Notes under the pieces: model-generated
Database searches by the model: none
Told to the model about the DNA's origin: nothing
The model's input: only the letters and a program-made list of their open reading frames with translations
Position numbers and translations under genes: made by a program
Source: Butyriboletus loyo
Taxonomy: Eukaryota; Basidiomycota; Agaricomycetes; Boletales; Boletaceae
Length of the DNA: 45,562 bases
Direction of reading: 5' to 3'
Assembly: GCA_038093515.1 (NCBI GenBank)
Contig: JBBPSI010000193.1
Location: forward strand, 1-45,562
Part shown: piece after piece, positions 22,011 through 33,032 of the stretch
Layout: each line of letters opens with the position of its first letter
How positions within the stretch are numbered: the stretch's first letter is position 1

Positions 22011-22242
22011 TGTAGGTAGACAGGCAGGACTATGTAGGGTTGCAAAAGTGACGAAAACTGAAGAGACAAAGTCTTGCCTGAGCAAAGGAGGTGGCAAGAG
22101 GAAAAGAGGCAAGCCACCTCACTTCGCTCTCGTGCAGACTACACCCTATGCCGCCTCGTTTCTCGTCTTACGTAGGCTACCCACTTGGCTCAGTCCCAGC
22201 AGGGCACAGCCGCCGCACCGCATGTAAGTTTCTCGACATAAG

Positions 22243-22420
22243 TAGAAATTGCGTTTCGTTTTTCGTAAGTTCGGATACAGCCGGAGAGGACCCTGTGAGT
22301 AACTGAGTCAGAACCAGCGTACCGAGCGCATTCGAGTTGCTGCAGAGAACGATGTCGTCGCCACCACCGTCGCATGAAGTCACGCCAGAGATCAATTTCA
22401 AAACTATGTTCATTGTCAGT
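22243..22420 (+). repeat. 178-bp duplicated block, copy 1 (truncated 5' end of a gene)
   Basis: It matches 27177-27354 over its full length with about seven differences, all transitions. It includes an upstream region, a start codon and the first roughly 23 codons (MSSPPPSHEVTPEINFKT). After FIVS the copies diverge and this frame ends quickly, so this is a truncated gene copy. Confidence 0.85.
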
Positions 22421-22719
22421 CATCATCGAAGGCGTACGAGCGGACCTTGAAGTCAATCAATAGAGCTTGGGGCACGGACTCAATTTAACTCCGCGACACT
22501 AGTTCCCTTGGTTTTTGTCAAAGTCCTGAGAGGCTGTATAGCTAGCGTGTAGCCAATGAGACACGGTAATACTATGTACAACATTAAATGCGGAACGTGG
22601 TGTGTGGTGCGAATGAATGTACATCTGAGACGCCGTGACTGTTAACCGTCAAACGTCGGGCATCAAACAAATACTTGGGTATATTTCGGTCGTTCTGGAC
22701 CCCATATCCTGAATCTAGC

Positions 22720-24767
22720 TCAAACAACTTCGGGTATCTTCGAGTCACCGCTCGACGAAGAGTACTGTTGGCCGCCGCGTCAGTCGAGCAGAAAATGTGT
22801 GGGCTTACACGTTACGCTACTCACCTCCTCCCGGATGTACTCTTGTGTAGTGTCGACTTTGATGGAAATATTGTTTGGCATGCGCTGATGGATAATGAGA
22901 CCCTGTTCTATGTCACCTCTCAAGAAACCTACCCTTGGTGATCCAATCATACTGTGGTCCGTCTTTTGTTGTGTACCGCGACTCTGAAGGGAAAGCGATA
23001 CATCTTCCCCATTAGACTGGCTCCGCAATCGTTCACGCATGTTGAGGGTGGCAAGGAGGGAGTTACAGTAAACTGTAGAAAATACATTAATAAATTCCTG
23101 CTCGTTTCTGACCAGGACGTACGTGAGCCAACGGAGAAGAAGAATATGGCGTAGATAGACGTATGGCCAAACACGCAGATCTACAACATGATCGGTAACG
23201 GGCAATCGCACGATGCACACAACAAGGCTTACAGATACCAGTGTAGCGAGAGCAAAGAAACTGTCGCACTGTCAGTAATGTAATACGCGCCTCGATCAGA
23301 TCACGAAACTGGCCTGGTTAAAAGACCGGTGCTGATGCTGAACACAATCTAGACCACACTCGTCTTTCGCCGAAAGCGACTCAATTGATATGGACACTCA
23401 CCAACTTGTTGATCAGTGTTTCAGATCTGACGACAGGATATTCAGAATAAAAAACAAGCCAATGCTTGGAAATATTCACCGCCGGAAGCCAGTTCGCGAT
23501 GCCTGCAGCAGATAACAGAGGACCAAGGCGATGAAGATGTCCCCTGCTGCGGCCAACGAAGTGTTCGTTATCGAAAGACTCTGGACGCACAGTCAGTGGA
23601 TTGTTGATAAGGCTGGGTTTACTTCATTTACCTTCAGGGTAGTAAGCTGTACAAACGTGCGAAGACCGGAACTACGCGTGCATGAGCGAAACGCCGATGA
23701 GCAATCAATATACAATAAAAACATACGCCTTCACACAAAAGACTACGCGGCGTCGCTGGTGTCAATGACGTTTAGAAACAAGACAATCTATCACCCACTC
23801 ATAGCCACAACTGCAGATAGAATGAGCTTAGTGCGGGGAGAGTGAGCTCGGGAGCATGTAACTCACGGAACTCAGTAGTAACAACCATCATCTAGGAAGA
23901 ACGACTAAGAAATCAAATTGCGTGTCCCGAACGACACACGACTTACTACTGAGCCAGTGGCAAGCCAGCTCTTCTTGCTCACTATGAGGAGACTCAATGA
24001 CAGGACTCGATCAGGGAAGGGTCGAGACATACGCCTGTAAACGCGCACTGCTTGGAAGCATTGAACCAGAAATGTAGTGATTGCCTAGTATGTATGGTGA
24101 GTTATAAAGCAATGAAGAGGAATGAGTCACATACACTGAAGACGACTTCGGCCTTGGTTATGTAACAGGTCAATGATGGTTAGTAAAGAAAACCGTTTAC
24201 TTACGACCATACTCCTGGTGGAAAATCAGCACAAGAGTTTTGTGAACTGGAACCCACTCACCAGAGAACTTTGCCGAGCTCTTCAAACACGCCGAAGTTG
24301 GTGATGAAATATGTGTAGACTAGGGATGGATGAATATATATATACCAGCGACGGGATGATTGCACTTACCCGCGTGCGTGATCACTACCTGTTGCAGAGT
24401 GACTGAAACAAGAGTGGCAGCGACCTGCAATGCAAGGTTGGGACAGGACCAAGATAAATTTGTGTAAACTGACGAGGAGCTTGATGTGCCACGGGTCCGA
24501 AGGATAGTGAGTGTAATAGTACCAGGTCTGCATGCAGGTGACTAATTTCTGCTGGTTTAATAGGGTGAAAGTGGGAATGTACTGGCACACACATCCGTAC
24601 ATACTATGGGAGAGATCGTGAGTATGATTGGTAAATCGGCAATGTCACATACTCACATCGCTGCGAGAATGACCCCAATCAAGAGAGAACCGACACTAGG
24701 ATGGATAATCAAATGACTGGACGTGGGACAGGGGGGAAGGGACATACCCAATATCGAGAACTACCAT
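22720..24767 (-). CDS. multi-pass membrane protein with DUF6534 C-terminal domain, 21 exons
   Basis: Family of agaricomycete seven-helix-like membrane proteins of unknown function. The model uses exons 24748-24767, 24657-24695, 24591-24603, 24474-24527, 24370-24424, 24262-24319, 24205-24214, 24135-24152, 24033-24084, 23947-23981, 23867-23891, 23799-23810, 23727-23742, 23632-23671, 23480-23580, 23402-23426, 23314-23348, 23233-23260, 23123-23180, 22825-23072 and 22720-22764. The total is 987 nt, exactly 328 codons plus stop. Signature pieces are GSLLIGVILAAIMYGCTWYY, TYFITNFGVFEELGKVLW, AAAGDIFIALVLCYLLQ, TGFRRSETLINKL, SISTGLLTSFFALATL and YCNSLLATLNMRERLRS. Twenty introns of 47-63 nt outweigh the coding sequence; intron 23261-23313 has a GC donor. 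The C-terminus is hydrophilic and ends SGDSKIPEVV. Function and ligand are unknown. Confidence 0.88.
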
Positions 24768-24769
24768 TG

Positions 24770-27050
24770 GTAGATGAAAATAATACAGCGGCTATGGAAA
24801 GAGCGGGAGGGGGGACGAGGTCATAACGGAGGTAAGAGCCTATTTGAGAGACGTTTGCGCTGACAGGCACAGACCGAGAAGGGATTGTGGTACCACGGGG
24901 TCCATTCCGATCTAGCACGATTCACAGTTGCCAGAGGGTCGGCACACTCGGTGTCAGTCGTTAGATTCTCCACAACCACCTTCGCCCTCTGTCAACCGAA
25001 GCCCCCATTGTCTCGAAGATTATTGATCCCGACATGGCCCAGTTGTTTATGAATGCCACGGACTCGGACTCATCCACCAGCTCTGTGACCAAAGTAAGTG
25101 ATCAGCAAGGAACGGTGCAGTTTACACATGTGGTTAGCAGCCCGTCTCAGAGGCAGAGAACGAACTTGAAATTGAAATTTTACCTCGAGACTATACGGTT
25201 TCAACTTGAAGCTTGAAGTTTGATCGTACATTCATCGTGAGGTGAGATGAGGCCTTGAAGGCGTGCCTGGTTGTCATAACTCGAATCGCTCAACTGAGTT
25301 CGTCTACCCGACCTTCGATCGTCGTAGTCCACGCCTTCGGTGTCCTTGATTAGTCTGGTGACCAGACCGTCCGATGAGGCAAGCCGTCGCGTTCGTGAGA
25401 AGCTCAGGCTCAACATGATCATTAGGCTCGTTTGGGGTTGTGATCTGTCCAGCCGAGCAAGCTTTCAGTACATCACGCTCCTGTACGAATCAACTTCTAC
25501 ACCACAATTTGCGGCGATGCACCAGAGAGAGTTGTCACAGTTATCCCTAGATGCTTCCCCTTTATAGCTCAAGTACCTCATTTACTTATTCCCTGTCTAT
25601 TGCTCATTGACAGTCCAGGCTGTTCAGCACCCGTTGCAGGTCTATTGCTGGCTCGGGCAGCCTCAACACACATTCAGAATGGCAAACTGGGGGTACTTTA
25701 CGACGGTTTCATCTACATTTTGACAGATGATGTCAACTAGTATGGCCCTACCCTCATCAATTTGTTCAGGACCTCACGAAGGCGATCGATGAGACCTCGG
25801 CATCGATTCCGGGACACTCGCTATGCTTCTAGAACTCATTCACATTCCTCGTCGGCATGCTGAACACCGAAATTCTCCCCAGTGCTTGTTCCCGCATTGT
25901 CAGTCATGATGGTGAGTATCATCACGTTCGAGTTCATCGCCTCGATCAACCCTGGTTCGCTTCGTGCGCCAGATCACCGTATTACTCATCACGGACGGAC
26001 TGTGAATGTGCCCGTCTTCAATGCAAACCTATCTAATAGTACTGTCTGTCTAGAATGACTCGAGAGCATAGCATAGTGAATAATTGCAGAGGATATACAG
26101 CAGACCAAGGTGGCAAGGTGGCAAGGATTAAGACTTGATGTTAATGTGAGCATGTCTTTTTTTTAATTCCTCACCCTCCCTGCCTCTTTGATTCGGCAGT
26201 AGTGCAGAATACTGGCTTGTTGTCGAATCGTGTCTAATGTATGTGGGTGGCCGTTCTGTGATACGGGTGAGCCTGCGAACGACTATCACAGAACTAGGCC
26301 TTCGTGACAGTAGTGCATCAAGAGTGCGACACCATCGGGTCAGATCTCTTGAGCTTGATCAACGCCCTGCATTCTGAAATATATCTAGCAGGTCACAGTC
26401 ACTCGCTCTCTTCCCTTTCCTCACATTGCGCGCGTTCTCGTTTGCTCGTCCCCTCGGTTTTCGCAGCCTCCCAGGCTGCATCAATAAAACAATTGCTGGT
26501 TTCCGACGCTAACCGAGTGTAGCCGAGTGCTACAGACTGCTAGCCGTTGGTTATGACCAATAACCGTTTCACTTCGGATGGGCCTGCCGAGTTACCTACA
26601 CAACTCCAGTGCCGGGTTGGTCCCTTCGTGCCCGTCCTTCCACCCGTATTTGAATTTCCCTTTTTCCGGGCGATCTTCCGCACGATTCGATCGTCCCAAG
26701 CGCTCAGAAGGTCAGGTCCTCGCCCTCTGTCGCCCGAAGGTCACGTGACCCCGTCCTGCGCCGGACCGACCTTCCCACACACATTTAGGATGAAGATTGT
26801 CGTGGATTTATTGCGATCACGCTTCCAAGTCTGCATCAGCATCGGTCAACCTCGTAGCTGTGCATGCAGTCTCCGAGATCCCCCCACGTTCGTGTCTCAA
26901 TCCTCAGATCTAGCCTAGCTAGTCTTCGTGATGGTACTTAACGTTCATTGCGTCTGCAATATCACTTGTTCTCTTTCTCTCCGTTCCTCGACGAACTATT
27001 GTGCTAACATGAAACGTGGCGAATACAGCATATACTGAGGTGCCAAGGTG
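24770..27050. other. largely unassigned region
   Basis: No recognised gene. A possible first exon lies at 25034-25093 plus (MAQLFMNATDSDSSTSSVTK followed by a good gtaagt donor), but no convincing downstream exons were found. A 73-codon minus frame at 25201-25422 and a 123-codon plus frame at 26547-26918 have no recognisable motif. The stretch 26150-26170 has a run of T. Upstream control elements of the DUF6534 gene may lie in its first few hundred bases. Confidence 0.35.
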
Positions 27051-27176
27051 TGCGGAACGCGGTGCGCGTAATCTACACCAAGGCACGAGGTACGCGGTGC
27101 GAACGAATGTACATCTGAGACGCCATGGCTGTTGAGCGGGAGGGCATCAGGTATTACAGCGCTTTTCATAATTATG

Positions 27177-27354
27177 TAGAAATTGCGTTTCGTTTTTTGT
27201 AAGTTTGGATACAGCCGAAGAGGACCCCGTGAGCAACTGAGTCAGAACCAGCGTACCGAGCGCATTCGAGTTGCTGCAGAGAACGATGTCGTCGCCACCA
27301 CCGTCGCATGAAGTCACGCCAGAGATCAGTTTCAAAACTACGTTCATTGTCAGT
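27177..27354 (+). repeat. 178-bp duplicated block, copy 2
   Basis: Partner of 22243-22420. Here the reading frame starting at 27286 stays open past the end of the duplicated block, so this is the more complete copy. A separate duplicated fragment (about 27052-27150, related to 22587-22670) lies just before it, whereas in the other copy it lies after it. Confidence 0.85.
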
Positions 27355-27738
27355 CTTGGCACCTACTCATCCATCCCTGCCACCAATGGAAGCAAGACCA
27401 AGGCAAAGGAGACGAAGTCGACAAAAGTGAAAAAAGTCTCGTTCGCGATTACACAGACCAACTACATTGAATTTCTTACAACGATAGTCATCAAACATGG
27501 CAAGGAAGAATACAAGCCTACAGATAAGAAGAGATTGATACAGCTACAGGTGATAATGCCATCCAATGTAGTGATGGTAGGCACAATGGAATACCGTGTT
27601 CATCATACAAAGTGCTTGCAAGTGACACAGCGTGCCCATTCCATCAATCAAGTCCACAAGGTTCATACTATGTATATACTGCACATATATATTCAGTTCG
27701 TTCGAGTACATGCCATGCAGAGATGTTCTTATGACTGA
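27286..27738 (+). CDS. fragment of an agaricomycete-specific protein (KxxFxITQxNYIEFL type)
   Basis: The frame starts MSSPPPSHEVTPEISFKTTF, continues NGSKTKAKETKSTKVKKVSF and ITQTNYIEFLTTIVIKHGKE, and ends this conserved part at YKPTDKKRLIQLQ near 27549, where a gtgata donor occurs. Comparable small charged proteins are common in agaricomycete genomes, often near transposons. The expected continuation (a Pro/Phe/Lys motif after KKR) is not visible, and the rest of the frame to 27738 looks non-coding. It is probably a partial or decayed gene. Confidence 0.5.
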   Translation: MSSPPPSHEVTPEISFKTTFIVSLGTYSSIPATNGSKTKAKETKSTKVKKVSFAITQTNYIEFLTTIVIKHGKEEYKPTDKKRLIQLQVIMPSNVVMVGTMEYRVHHTKCLQVTQRAHSINQVHKVHTMYILHIYIQFVRVHAMQRCSYD

Positions 27739-28208
27739 AATCGAGACATTGCAGTGTGCAGTCAGAGTGTGGGACCAGAGATTTGCCAGTGAACACCACG
27801 ACACAACTGCAGTTCATCTCAGACCTCGTCGGTGGGCGATGGCGGAGTAGGACAGCTATGAAGTTGATGTCTGTCATGGATAACAGACGATGGCGGCCCA
27901 GTTGTCGAGTGAAGGAATTCGTCGTATCAAGTAAATTGATAGAATATTGTAAACAAGGGATCTTTTCACCTCAAGGAGATGGCATATGTTTGTCCGTGTG
28001 CATGGAGGACTGGGATTTGAGCCTTCTTGTCCTCCGAAATGATTTGAGGTGGCATGGAAGCTGTCAGTGTGAGTCGTCTGAAGCCTGCTGCGCTCTGCTC
28101 ACTCAGGTGCTCACGGGGTCCTTCCCTGGCTGTACGAAACGCACTTTCCACGTAATTATGAAAAGGTACACTTCGGTCGTTTGGGCCGCATATGAGTCAT
28201 ATTCCAGC

Positions 28209-28795
28209 TCAAATAACCTCACGTTTCTTCGCGTCACCACCCGACGAAGAGTACTGCTGACCGCCGTGTCAGTCGAGCAACAAAATGTGTAGGCTTACAC
28301 ACGTTGCTCACCTCGTCCCGGATGCACTCCTGCGTAGTGTCGATTTTGATGGAAATATTGTTTAGCATGCGCTGATGAATAATGAGACAGTGTTCTACGT
28401 CCTCTCTCTCAAGAAACCTCCCTTTGATGTTCCAATCATACTGTGGTTCGTCTGTTGTCGTGTACCGAGACTCTGGAAGGAAAGCGACTCTCCTTGATCG
28501 TTCGCGTGCGTTGGGGATGGCAAGGAGGGAGTTTCTGTACACCGTAAAACAATACATCGATCAAATTCGCCCCGTTTCCGACCATGACATACGTCGACCA
28601 ATGCAGGGGGATGCGGCGTAGACAAACGTGCTTGGCCACACGCAGATCTACATGATCGGTGACGATGCACACAACAAGGCTTACAGATACCAGTGAGACG
28701 AGAGCACAGAGACTGTCACACTGTCAGTAATACGTGCCCCAATCAGATCACGAAACTGACCTGGTTAAAAGACCGGTGTTGATGCTGAACACAAT
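28209..28795 (-). pseudogene. truncated second copy of the DUF6534 membrane-protein gene (last five exons)
   Basis: Homologous to 22720-23348. It keeps the exon for SISTGLLTS (28761-28795), then SLCALVSLVS, the membrane segment, YRNSLLAIPNARERSR, LNNISIKIDTTQECIRDE, and an end exon reading YSSSGGDAKKREVI before a TGA at 28209-28211. The similarity stops at the acceptor side of the exon at 28795, and no upstream exons follow. The duplication is therefore truncated and the copy cannot make a full protein. Confidence 0.8.
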
Positions 28796-28799
28796 CTAG

Positions 28800-29213
28800 A
28801 ACCTACAGTTGCTTACAAATTGACATCGAAATATTGCCACATTCACGCGCCGTGAGATGGCAACGTCAACTTATCTACGTCTGAAAGGTGGGTGGGCAAT
28901 CAATCCAAGTACAACATGCCTTGCGTTTGCAAGGGTTGCCGGAAACAGCCGAGTCATTAACGAACAGTCCAATGATAAATAACCACCAACAACGCCTCCA
29001 ACTTTGTAAGTAAACGTCAAACACTTGACTTTCAAAATTCAAAAGTGAACGACAATGGCAGTGAGTTGGTTCTTTTGCTAATGAATCGTTCGTTGCGGAA
29101 CCTCAGTACATCAATGTAGAGCCGCTGTCTATACACCCTTCGGGCTTCCCGGTCGACGTCTATACCACGGTGCGTCCTCTCCTGGCACACACTCTGAAAC
29201 CAGGCCTTCACTT
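28800..29213. other. 5' region of the bL12m gene, start codon unresolved
   Basis: Contains the upstream region and probably the first exon of the mitochondrial ribosomal protein gene. ATGGCA|gtgagt at 29055 is a tempting first exon, but its phase does not join to the targeting sequence that reads SLAVRVRLVSRTGRSRWLAT. I could not settle the start. Confidence 0.4.
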
Positions 29214-29892
29214 GCCGTTCGTGTCAGGCTCGTTTCGCGAACCGGTCGATCAAGATGGCTTGCAACTGCCGCTGAAGTCACTCCATCCTCGAGTTCTGCA
29301 CCCATGGATCCCAGAATTAGTCATATAGTCGACGATATCTCCGGTTTGACCCTCCTACAGGCTGCAGACCTCGTGTCACTGCTCAAGGCGAGAACTGGTT
29401 TCCTTCGTGGAACACGCGCGTTCCCCCTGACCTTTTTTTGTTGTTTGTTCAACAGTCTCGGCTAAATATCCAAGAGATCGCTATGGCCTCCGCTTCTGCG
29501 CCTGCCTCGGTGAATGCTGCACCCGCGGAAGAGGCTGCCGTTGAGGTGGGACATGGACCCCAACACGCGTACTTGTGCATAAAATTCACCCTTTTTGTAG
29601 GAGAAACCCAAGGAGAAGACGATCTTCAACGTCATGCTGAAATCGTTTGATGCCACTGCCAAGCCCAAAATCATTCGCGAGGTCAAGGCACTGGTACCGA
29701 ACCTCACTCTCATCGATGTGAGTACTCGTTGTAACATTGAGTTGATTTGCCTATGTTTGCGCCTTTCCCTCGCAGGCGAAGAAGTTCGTGGAGTCCGTCC
29801 CAAAAGTTCTTAAGGAGAACCTCCCGAAAGAAGACGCGGACAAGCTAAAGTCGACCTTTGAAGCTCTTGGGGCAGTAGTTGTGCTCGAATAA
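29214..29892 (+). CDS. mitochondrial ribosomal protein bL12m (L7/L12), 5' exon unresolved
   Basis: Stalk protein of the mitochondrial large ribosomal subunit that recruits translation GTPases. Exons 29214-29387, 29456-29545, 29601-29717 and 29776-29892. The first visible exon has an Arg/Ser-rich mitochondrial targeting segment (VRLVSRTGRSRWLAT) and then ISHIVDDISGLTLLQAADLV, the dimerising N-terminal domain. An Ala-rich hinge (ASASAPASVNAAPAEE) follows. The C-terminal domain reads EKTIFNVMLKSFDATAKPKI, IREVKALVPNLTLIDAKKFV and VPKVLKENLPKEDADKLKST, ending ALGAVVVLE. The intron 29388-29455 must begin with GC to keep frame. The stop is TAA at 29890-29892. The gene converges on NOT3, with 166 bp between the two stops. 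Confidence 0.9.
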
Positions 29893-30058
29893 TCCAATAT
29901 TACAGACTATTTAGCAATGCAATTAGATTAACGCCGACCAATGTTAATGAGCAGTAAGGCAATGACTAGGTACAATGCGGTTAAATTACATTGAGTACCA
30001 AACGCGAGCAGAACATATGGGAGCGGAATGCGGAATTCAAAGGGATTCGAGGAGAAAG

Positions 30059-32914
30059 TTAGTCCTCCGAGAGATATCGGTATTCGAAACGGAAATCACT
30101 TTTCTTGCGCTGGCACCATGAACCTTCCCAGTCAAAGTAGACATACACTCCTTGCTCGTACTCTTCCGTGATAGCCTGGGGCTCCGAGTGTCGCTGGAAC
30201 CACGTCAAGTATTTGACGTGGAATCGCCATGATTGGCGCTTTAGTTCATTGGCAGCAAGGTACCTATACAGCGCGATAAGTCCTCCAGTCCGGCAGCAAG
30301 AGAGGAAATGGCGTACTGCTGATACGTTCCGGGGAGGTAGTAGAAGACGTAGAATAGCGTCTCTACATCGATCTGGGAGAATAGAGCAGGCGAGCTCAGC
30401 ACAGGATGCGGTGTCTGAGAATAAAACGACGGTGTGTTGAAAGGGTGTCGAGGGACATAATACTTTGGCCTGCATATGATTGAGTGATTGTCACCCCCGC
30501 CTGATAAAAATTATATCTTACTTCTCTGTATCGACGGGCTGGGGTGCATGAGTGTAACCACCCTCCAAAAGCTTGTGTACTTCTCCCAAGTTATTCATAC
30601 GATGGGGGGCTAACAGACGTCTAGATGAAGCGGACAAGCAAGCAAGCAAGCTGCGACATGCCTTTCTGTTTCACTGTCTCAAACGACGCAACAAGATCTG
30701 ACAAGGATCCTGGGAACGTAGTCGTCACTGGCCGACTTGGAGCTTGTTGGGCATGGTTTACTGAAGGCGGTCGGAGCATTCCTATGTTAGGCTGTTCCTG
30801 GGTAGCCGATTGTTGCTCGGTAGGAAGCGGAACCTTGACGCCTGGTGGATACTGGGGATGTTGCGAAGGTGTGCTTGAAGGTGCTGGAACCCCCGGGGTA
30901 GATGGCTGTTGAACCTGCCGAGGAAGGGGGGAAGGTCCTGTCGGAGTAGGTTGTGGTACGGTGGACTGGGTTACTTGGGCTGCGCCGTTCGCTTGAGGCT
31001 GTTGAGTATCTGGGGACACGACTTGCTGCTTACGCAGACACGTTAAGTTTCATTCATTCCGAGTAGGTGGTTGATGAAAAACGTACTGGGACAGCAGGAG
31101 AAGCAGTCCTTGGCAGCATAGGCGACGTTGCAGGCTCTGTAAATGTTCTTACCTAACATCCAACACGTGGAATCAAACAGTATACCTTTGTGTAGTGTTG
31201 TACGTTGTGGAGATGAGGATGCGGCGGGACCACTCGCAGAGCTCGGAACTGCTTCTGAAATTGCAGGCGAATCTTGGCCCGAGTAAAAAGACCCATCTGG
31301 TTGATGTGATACGGAGGCAGACGATAACATCGGGCTCGTTACGGAAGGGTGAGTGAAACTTGGCGACGACAACAGTTGTGACTCTAGCATGTTCTGCGAT
31401 AGCGAAGGTGCTATTGACGATGTTGCTGATGGTGTTGGCGCAGAAGTCGTCGGTATGTTTGATGACGCTTGGGTTGTTGGTGTTGAGGGTCCCATTGTCG
31501 CTGGAGAAGTCGACGAAACTGCGGCAGCGGCAGCGGCTGCATATCGAATAGGAGGCAATGTTGCTAGAGGGCGAGGGGCTGGAGGCAAACCTGCTTTCAA
31601 TATGCTAGACATCGGCTGTTGTGCGAAGTTGGGATTTGGTGGTGGTTTCGCTTAACGTATCACGTTATTTCGGACACGAATGCGATGCAAATGAAGCACT
31701 TACGCTCTGTTGCCAGTGAAGTTTCTGGACATCATCGTTCAGTCAGAGGAACATACAAGTTACTTGAAACTCACTCACTCCGTAATTGTAATCCGACCCC
31801 AGGTTTCTTCTGAACGGGACTATCGTCTCGTTTGCTACCGCTTGCGACACTCTCTTCGTCTTTATCGTGCCTCTTGGCTGATCTCTGCGGGGGTTCTGTT
31901 GCAAAGTCAGACGGACTCGGAGCAAAATTATTGAAGGGCTAACCTTCACTTAGTGCGTCGGAATCGTCGCTGTCATCGTTATCGTCGTTTGCCAAACCGA
32001 ACTTCTCTTCCTCTTCCTCGAGGCGGAGATCATCGTAGAGGCCCATATCTTCGTCAAAGTTCTCTTCCTAATGCAGCGGATGAGAATTGTTCACCAAGGA
32101 TGGAGGGGAGGACACACAGTATTACTCTCGACGAAATACGACACGTCCTCTTTGAGAGTAAGCACGCGGTCAGTGGAGAGGGAGCCATTGTCGAGTAAGC
32201 GAAGAATGAGTTCGAGACGACTGACGTGCCATTTGCGGCGTTCGTTGAGATGCTCGAGCTCATCCAAACGGCCTGCCGTCGATGACTGACCCTTGCCGCG
32301 TTTCTTGGCGCCGCCCTGAAGCGACTCGATCTCTGCTTCGGACTGCTCGACTTGAAGTGTGAGGTCTTCGACGCTTTGCTGCAGCCAGGAGGTGACCTCT
32401 TGTTTCTCCTGTGCCTTTGGATCTAGCTTGGCGGACTGGGTCAAGCCTTCTTTGGAAAAAGCTTTTGTCTTCATTTCCTTTTCGCAAGCCTTGAACTTTT
32501 CCATTTGCTACACCGGAGAGGTCAGTTTCGAGTCAGACAGAGAGCAGCAGCAGACGGAGGCGAGGACAGCTCCGGATGATGCAGCCGTCGGTTGAAGGGA
32601 GGGCACGCACAGTCTCGATGAGTCGTCTGTTGTCGAGGAGGATAGACTTGTCCTTGATGTCGTTGCTGGCGACCCAGGTCTTGATCTGGTCTCGCAGGCG
32701 CTGGAGCTTCTTTATCTGTGTCTTGAGGTCTGTCTCGAGCTTCTCCTTCTGTGTCTGGTTGGTGGAGGACTGCATCTTGTCATAGATGCTCTCGAAGAGC
32801 TCTACGCCCTCTGAGACTTTTTTCAGAGTGCGGTCGATTTCGGCTGGGAGAGGAGGTGTTGTAGGGCGACACGGGAGGTGTGAAGGACGTACTCTGTAGT
32901 TTTCTCGCCGCCAT
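30059..32914 (-). CDS. not3: CCR4-NOT complex subunit NOT3/NOT5
   Basis: Scaffold subunit of the CCR4-NOT deadenylase, acting in mRNA decay and translation control. Twelve exons: 32893-32914, 32611-32843, 32118-32507, 31944-32067, 31779-31895, 31704-31724, 31186-31650, 31087-31136, 30662-31028, 30522-30609, 30317-30469, 30059-30263; 2235 nt, 744 residues. The N-terminal coiled-coil Not3 domain reads [40 protein letters not shown] and [21 protein letters not shown] Ser/Pro/Thr/Gln-rich linker follows. The C-terminal NOT box is nearly invariant: [59 protein letters not shown], ending YRYLSED. Intron 30610-30661 needs a GC donor. Exon 6 is only 21 nt. Confidence 0.96.
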
Positions 32915-33032
32915 GGTCAGAAATGTATCTTGGAGCGCTGGTGAAGCGCTATTAGTTTATTGGTGTTACGTAATCAAGGACTCATCTCTTCACTGATCAA
33001 TGTCCGTTCGTCTCCATGCATTCTCCCCCATC
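32915..33032. promoter_or_regulatory. shared promoter between NOT3 and BEM1
   Basis: The start codons of NOT3 (minus, 32914) and Bem1 (plus, 33033) are divergent and 118 bp apart, so both 5' UTRs and core promoters must lie here or overlap the coding ends. No clear TATA box is present; the stretch TATTAGTTTATTGGTGTTACG near 32950-32970 is the most AT-rich part. An in-frame upstream ATG for Bem1 occurs at 33000. Confidence 0.6.

Noticed and set aside
29108..29330. Open frame YINVEPLSIHPSGFPVDVYT... as the start of bL12m or a separate gene
   Set aside because: It overlaps the targeting-sequence exon in another frame and its splice phases do not join to the bL12m domain; no family recognised.
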